This document shows positions 61,375-64,000 of a stretch of DNA of 64,000 nucleotides, piece by piece (within the stretch, counting starts at the first letter, position 1; every line of letters begins with the position of its first letter). A program made the position numbers and the translations under genes. Origin of the DNA: Candidatus Bathyarchaeota archaeon (lineage in GTDB: Archaea; Thermoproteota; Bathyarchaeia; 40CM-2-53-6). The notes below the pieces were generated by a model. That model did no database searches and was not told where the DNA came from. It saw only the letters and a list, made by a program, of their open reading frames with translations. Where the stretch lies: assembly GCA_005888755.1 (NCBI GenBank), contig VBBQ01000033.1, forward strand, positions 15,363-79,362, written 5' to 3'.

Positions 61375-62730
61375 ATGAGATCCAGGAAAACCGCGGTTTC
61401 CATCATAGGGCTTGGCTATGTCGGCCTCTGCACAGCGGCGACCTTTGCCTCACGAGGGATCAAGATTATCGGGATAGATGTCGATAGAAAGAGAGTAGAG
61501 CAGCTTCAGAAGGGCGAGGCACCGATTTACGAACCAAAACTGGATGGATTGCTGAAGACCGCGGTCAAGAAGGGACTCTTTCAGGCAAGCGATGACATAT
61601 CTCTCGTATCCAGTTCTGGCGTTATTTTCCTCACAGTTGGCACACCCAGTCAGGGCGACGGCTCGATTGACCTGACTTTCATAAAGAACGCAACGGATAG
61701 TCTGGGTAAGTCCCTCCGGCAGCATGACGATTACCATGTTGTGGTTGTTAAGAGTACAGTTGTTCCCGGCACCACTAACAATGTCGTAAAACCATCACTG
61801 GAAGACTCAAGTAGGAAAAAAATAGGGACAGAGCTCGGGCTGTGCGCGAATCCGGAGTTTCTAAGAGAAGGAACAGCGATAGAAGACGCTCTTCATCCTG
61901 ACAAGATTGTTATCGGTTCAAACGACAAAAAGTCAACCAAGGAATTAACCAAGCTCTACCGGCGATTCTATGGGTCGAGACTTTCACCGCTCTTCACGAT
62001 GAGTCCAGAAGCCGCGGAACTAGTCAAGTACGCCAGCAACGCTTTCCTCGCGACAAAAGTGAGTTTCATCAACACAATCGCCAACATCGCTGAACGAACC
62101 TCAGGCGTCGATGTCGGTGTAATCGCCGACGCAATAGGTTCCGACCCGAGAATTGGAAAACTATTCCTGAAAGCAGGGCCCGGATACGGGGGAAGTTGTT
62201 TTCACAAAGATCTCCAGGCTTTGATGAACTACAGTCAGAGAAGGGGATACGATCCATTGCTATTGCGCGCGACCGAAGAAATCAATGAGAATCAAGCAAT
62301 GAGGGTCGTGGAGATAGCGGAAGAACTCCTTGGATCATTACTCGAAAAGAGAGTCTCGGTCTTAGGGTTGGCGTTTAAGAGAGACACAGACGATATCCGC
62401 GAAGCTGCCTCTTTGCGAGTCATTGAAAAACTGAAACAGAGGGGCGCGCAAGTTGTTGCTTATGATCCTATGGCGATGCCTAACACTAAAGCGAAACTAG
62501 GAGATTCCATAGACTACGCTAAGAATATTCTCGGAGCTATCAAAGGAACCGATTGCGCTGTCATAATGACGGAATGGGACGCGATCCGCAAACTCAAAGC
62601 GAAGGACTTCAAAGAATACATGAGAAGCCCAAACGTTGTAGACGCCCGGAAGGTCTATGACCCAAAGGGCTTCAGGGAGATACGTTACGCTGCCGTTGGT
62701 CTGGGACCTCTCGTTCCTGACTGCGAATAG
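61375..62730 (+). CDS. ugd: UDP-glucose 6-dehydrogenase
   Basis: 451 aa from ATG 61375. Oxidises UDP-glucose to UDP-glucuronate with two NAD. NAD-binding [20 protein letters not shown], then ITVGTP-like [30 protein letters not shown], catalytic [16 protein letters not shown] (Cys), and the C-domain [20 protein letters not shown] ending [18 protein letters not shown]. Divergent from the galU pseudogene. UDP-glucuronate may feed the glycan enzymes of this locus. Confidence 0.95.
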   Translation: MRSRKTAVSIIGLGYVGLCTAATFASRGIKIIGIDVDRKRVEQLQKGEAPIYEPKLDGLLKTAVKKGLFQASDDISLVSSSGVIFLTVGTPSQGDGSIDLTFIKNATDSLGKSLRQHDDYHVVVVKSTVVPGTTNNVVKPSLEDSSRKKIGTELGLCANPEFLREGTAIEDALHPDKIVIGSNDKKSTKELTKLYRRFYGSRLSPLFTMSPEAAELVKYASNAFLATKVSFINTIANIAERTSGVDVGVIADAIGSDPRIGKLFLKAGPGYGGSCFHKDLQALMNYSQRRGYDPLLLRATEEINENQAMRVVEIAEELLGSLLEKRVSVLGLAFKRDTDDIREAASLRVIEKLKQRGAQVVAYDPMAMPNTKAKLGDSIDYAKNILGAIKGTDCAVIMTEWDAIRKLKAKDFKEYMRSPNVVDARKVYDPKGFREIRYAAVGLGPLVPDCE

Positions 62731-62858
62731 AACTGCCTCTAACGGTTTCAGCCAGCCTCCACTGGATGCCCGGACTTTCAGCAGGCTAGTCGGCTATGTC
62801 GAGCTTGGAGTAAGCTCTGGCTGTCTCTATCGAAGGCAATTCTGCAAGCTTCAAGGGT

Positions 62859-63317
62859 CTAAGGCTGTTTCTTGGCCTCGGGGGCGGTCGTATGATCATC
62901 CAGCTCCTTCGCATGCGGCCGTGACCGAACGTGGCTGGCAGAAGGAGCAATGGGCCTAGGTCGACCTCGGATTAGTTGCGATTGGCTGTCGTTCTTGGAG
63001 GTTGACGCATTATCCCGATGAGCCTCGGTTGAGTCTTTTGCTGGATGACTTGCTTTCTTTTTGATAGAGGCCCCAGCGTCCCGCCCGATCTGGATTCTCC
63101 TGATTCTAACGTACAAGTAACCAGCAATTGACGCAGATGATATTCCGAAAGCTACGCTGAGAGCAGGAACCAGTATTGGGGAGAGAGTGTTTACGTATAT
63201 CTGGAAGTAGACGTTTGTCAGGTAGGTTATGTAAAGCGAGAGGGACAGAGACGTGATGATGGCTAGCTCTCCTATGATGATGAGCCAAGCTTTCTTCGGG
63301 AAGTTGCACCAGGTCAA
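62859..63317 (-). CDS. Small membrane protein with a charged C-terminal tail
   Basis: 152 aa. Two membrane helices (about 10-30, WLIIIGELAIITSLSLSLY; and 47-68, ILVPALSVAFGISSASIAGYLYV) and then a long Lys/Arg/Ser/Asp-rich tail (about 72-152; hydrophilic, likely disordered). Family not recognised, but a decayed copy with the same helices is at 59260-59577. Lies beside ugd, on the other strand. Confidence 0.65.
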   Translation of the reverse strand: MTWCNFPKKAWLIIIGELAIITSLSLSLYITYLTNVYFQIYVNTLSPILVPALSVAFGISSASIAGYLYVRIRRIQIGRDAGASIKKKASHPAKDSTEAHRDNASTSKNDSQSQLIRGRPRPIAPSASHVRSRPHAKELDDHTTAPEAKKQP

Positions 63318-63374
63318 GTAGCCCGTTTTTGAGACCTCCGGGATAGTCTCATGAGAATTCGTTGTGCGCTGGGA

Positions 63375-64000
63375 TTAAGGCGAGGTGTTACTTGGCAGAG
63401 GGGACCCTGACGGTTGAGGCCCGCCAGATGGGAGACTTGAGGCTTGACCTGGTTGCTTGTGGTTGGCTACGATCGCCCTCACACCTTGAAGGACCCCTAG
63501 ACCAAGGATCCCGATCATGACTGTATGGCCCAATGTTATCAGCGTCAAGGCTTTTCTTGAGAAAGCGAGGGCTGCGAGCGAAACGTAGTTGTCACCGGCA
63601 AACAGAAGGGTCAATGTAACGATAGAGACCATGGGGATAGCCAGATAGACAGATTCTCGGTGGGACTTGGTAACGAGCTTGTAGTCTCCGTTAAAATAGG
63701 CTAATACTAACACAATTCCAAGTGCCCCAAGCTCTAGAGCCGTGTCCGCGGGACTAGGCAGTCCCAGGTTTATTCCCAGTTGAAAATCCGACAGTGGATA
63801 GAGAGGCGGGATTGTTCCAACTACAGAGTCCGCGACGAGGTGAGAGAGAATCCCTGCTGAGAATGCTAGGCCCAGACCCTTGAATCTGATGACGAGAACT
63901 GCGCAGATGGGTAGCAGGATGATCAAAGAGTGGGTGTAGGTGTGGTGTTGAATCAGTGGTTTGAAGTAGATGTCAAAGTCGGGGAGAACTCCCGCCAGGA
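63375..64000 (-). CDS. DUF457-like membrane-bound hydrolase, partial
   Basis: The frame is open to the right window edge, so the N-terminus is missing. At the edge it reads LAGVLPDFDIYF, then HHTYTHSLIILLPICAVLV; these Asp/His motifs (LPDxD and HxxxTHS) and SHLVADSV match the DUF457/YdjM-like family of membrane metal-dependent hydrolases. About five or six membrane helices. The C-terminus is Pro/Ser-rich (QPSGSPLPSNTSP), unlike the family core. An internal TTG (63926) should not be taken as the true start. Confidence 0.75.
   Translation of the reverse strand, partial: LAGVLPDFDIYFKPLIQHHTYTHSLIILLPICAVLVIRFKGLGLAFSAGILSHLVADSVVGTIPPLYPLSDFQLGINLGLPSPADTALELGALGIVLVLAYFNGDYKLVTKSHRESVYLAIPMVSIVTLTLLFAGDNYVSLAALAFSRKALTLITLGHTVMIGILGLGVLQGVRAIVANHKQPGQASSLPSGGPQPSGSPLPSNTSP

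Overview
The window is archaeal chromosome. It carries a eukaryote-like replication set (RFC small and large subunits, a GINS subunit, MCM, Orc1/Cdc6, Hel308), deoxyhypusine synthase, RNase P protein 1 inside a ribosomal protein operon, eS4/eL19/eL32, inositol-1-phosphate synthase, KaiC-like ATPases, many TTG and GTG starts, and archaeal TATA boxes. GC is about 50 percent. The gene set fits the TACK group, perhaps Nitrososphaerota or Bathyarchaeia; there is no rRNA here to settle it.

Layout. 0-5 kb: a tRNA-Pro gene that appears to hold three introns, a rhodanese, a membrane protein, an asparagine-synthase-like protein and purB, then a sparse kilobase with a small hydrophobic ORF. 5-17.7 kb: replication block rfcL-rfcS (minus) and gins-mcm-hel308 (plus). 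MCM carries two inteins (Walker A and Walker B sites). Hel308 carries two (motifs V and VI), and the second is cut into two reading frames by a 34-35 nt inverted duplication of its own sequence. 17.7-23.2 kb: ino1, deoxyhypusine synthase, a frame-broken DEAD-box helicase, a tiny AN1-like zinc-finger gene, a winged-helix regulator and orc1/cdc6 with a possible origin beside it. 23.7-33 kb: accessory genes, including decayed sugar-transfer genes, a C-methyltransferase family protein, PCD, a secreted surface protein and a KaiC-like pair with a membrane winged-helix protein. 33.4-41.4 kb: ribosomal operon uL22-uS3-uL29-Rpp29-uS17-uL14-uL24-eS4-uL5-uS14-uS8-uL6-eL32-eL19-uL18-uS5-uL30, then an Hsp20.

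42-63 kb is a surface-glycan locus: GT2, GT4 and GT-C type transferases, rmlA, rmlC-like, rmlD, epimerases, galU and ugd make and assemble activated sugars (dTDP-rhamnose type, UDP-glucose, UDP-glucuronate) on lipid or protein carriers. It contains two divergent ugd/galU pairs in which the opposite partner has decayed: ugd is a pseudogene next to intact galU at 51 kb, and galU is a pseudogene next to intact ugd at 61 kb. Between and around them lie a broken beta-helix surface protein, a truncated epimerase and a decayed copy of a small membrane protein that is intact at 63 kb. The window ends inside a DUF457-like membrane protein.

Several genes have single frame breaks. They may be real decay or consensus errors, and I mark both readings.
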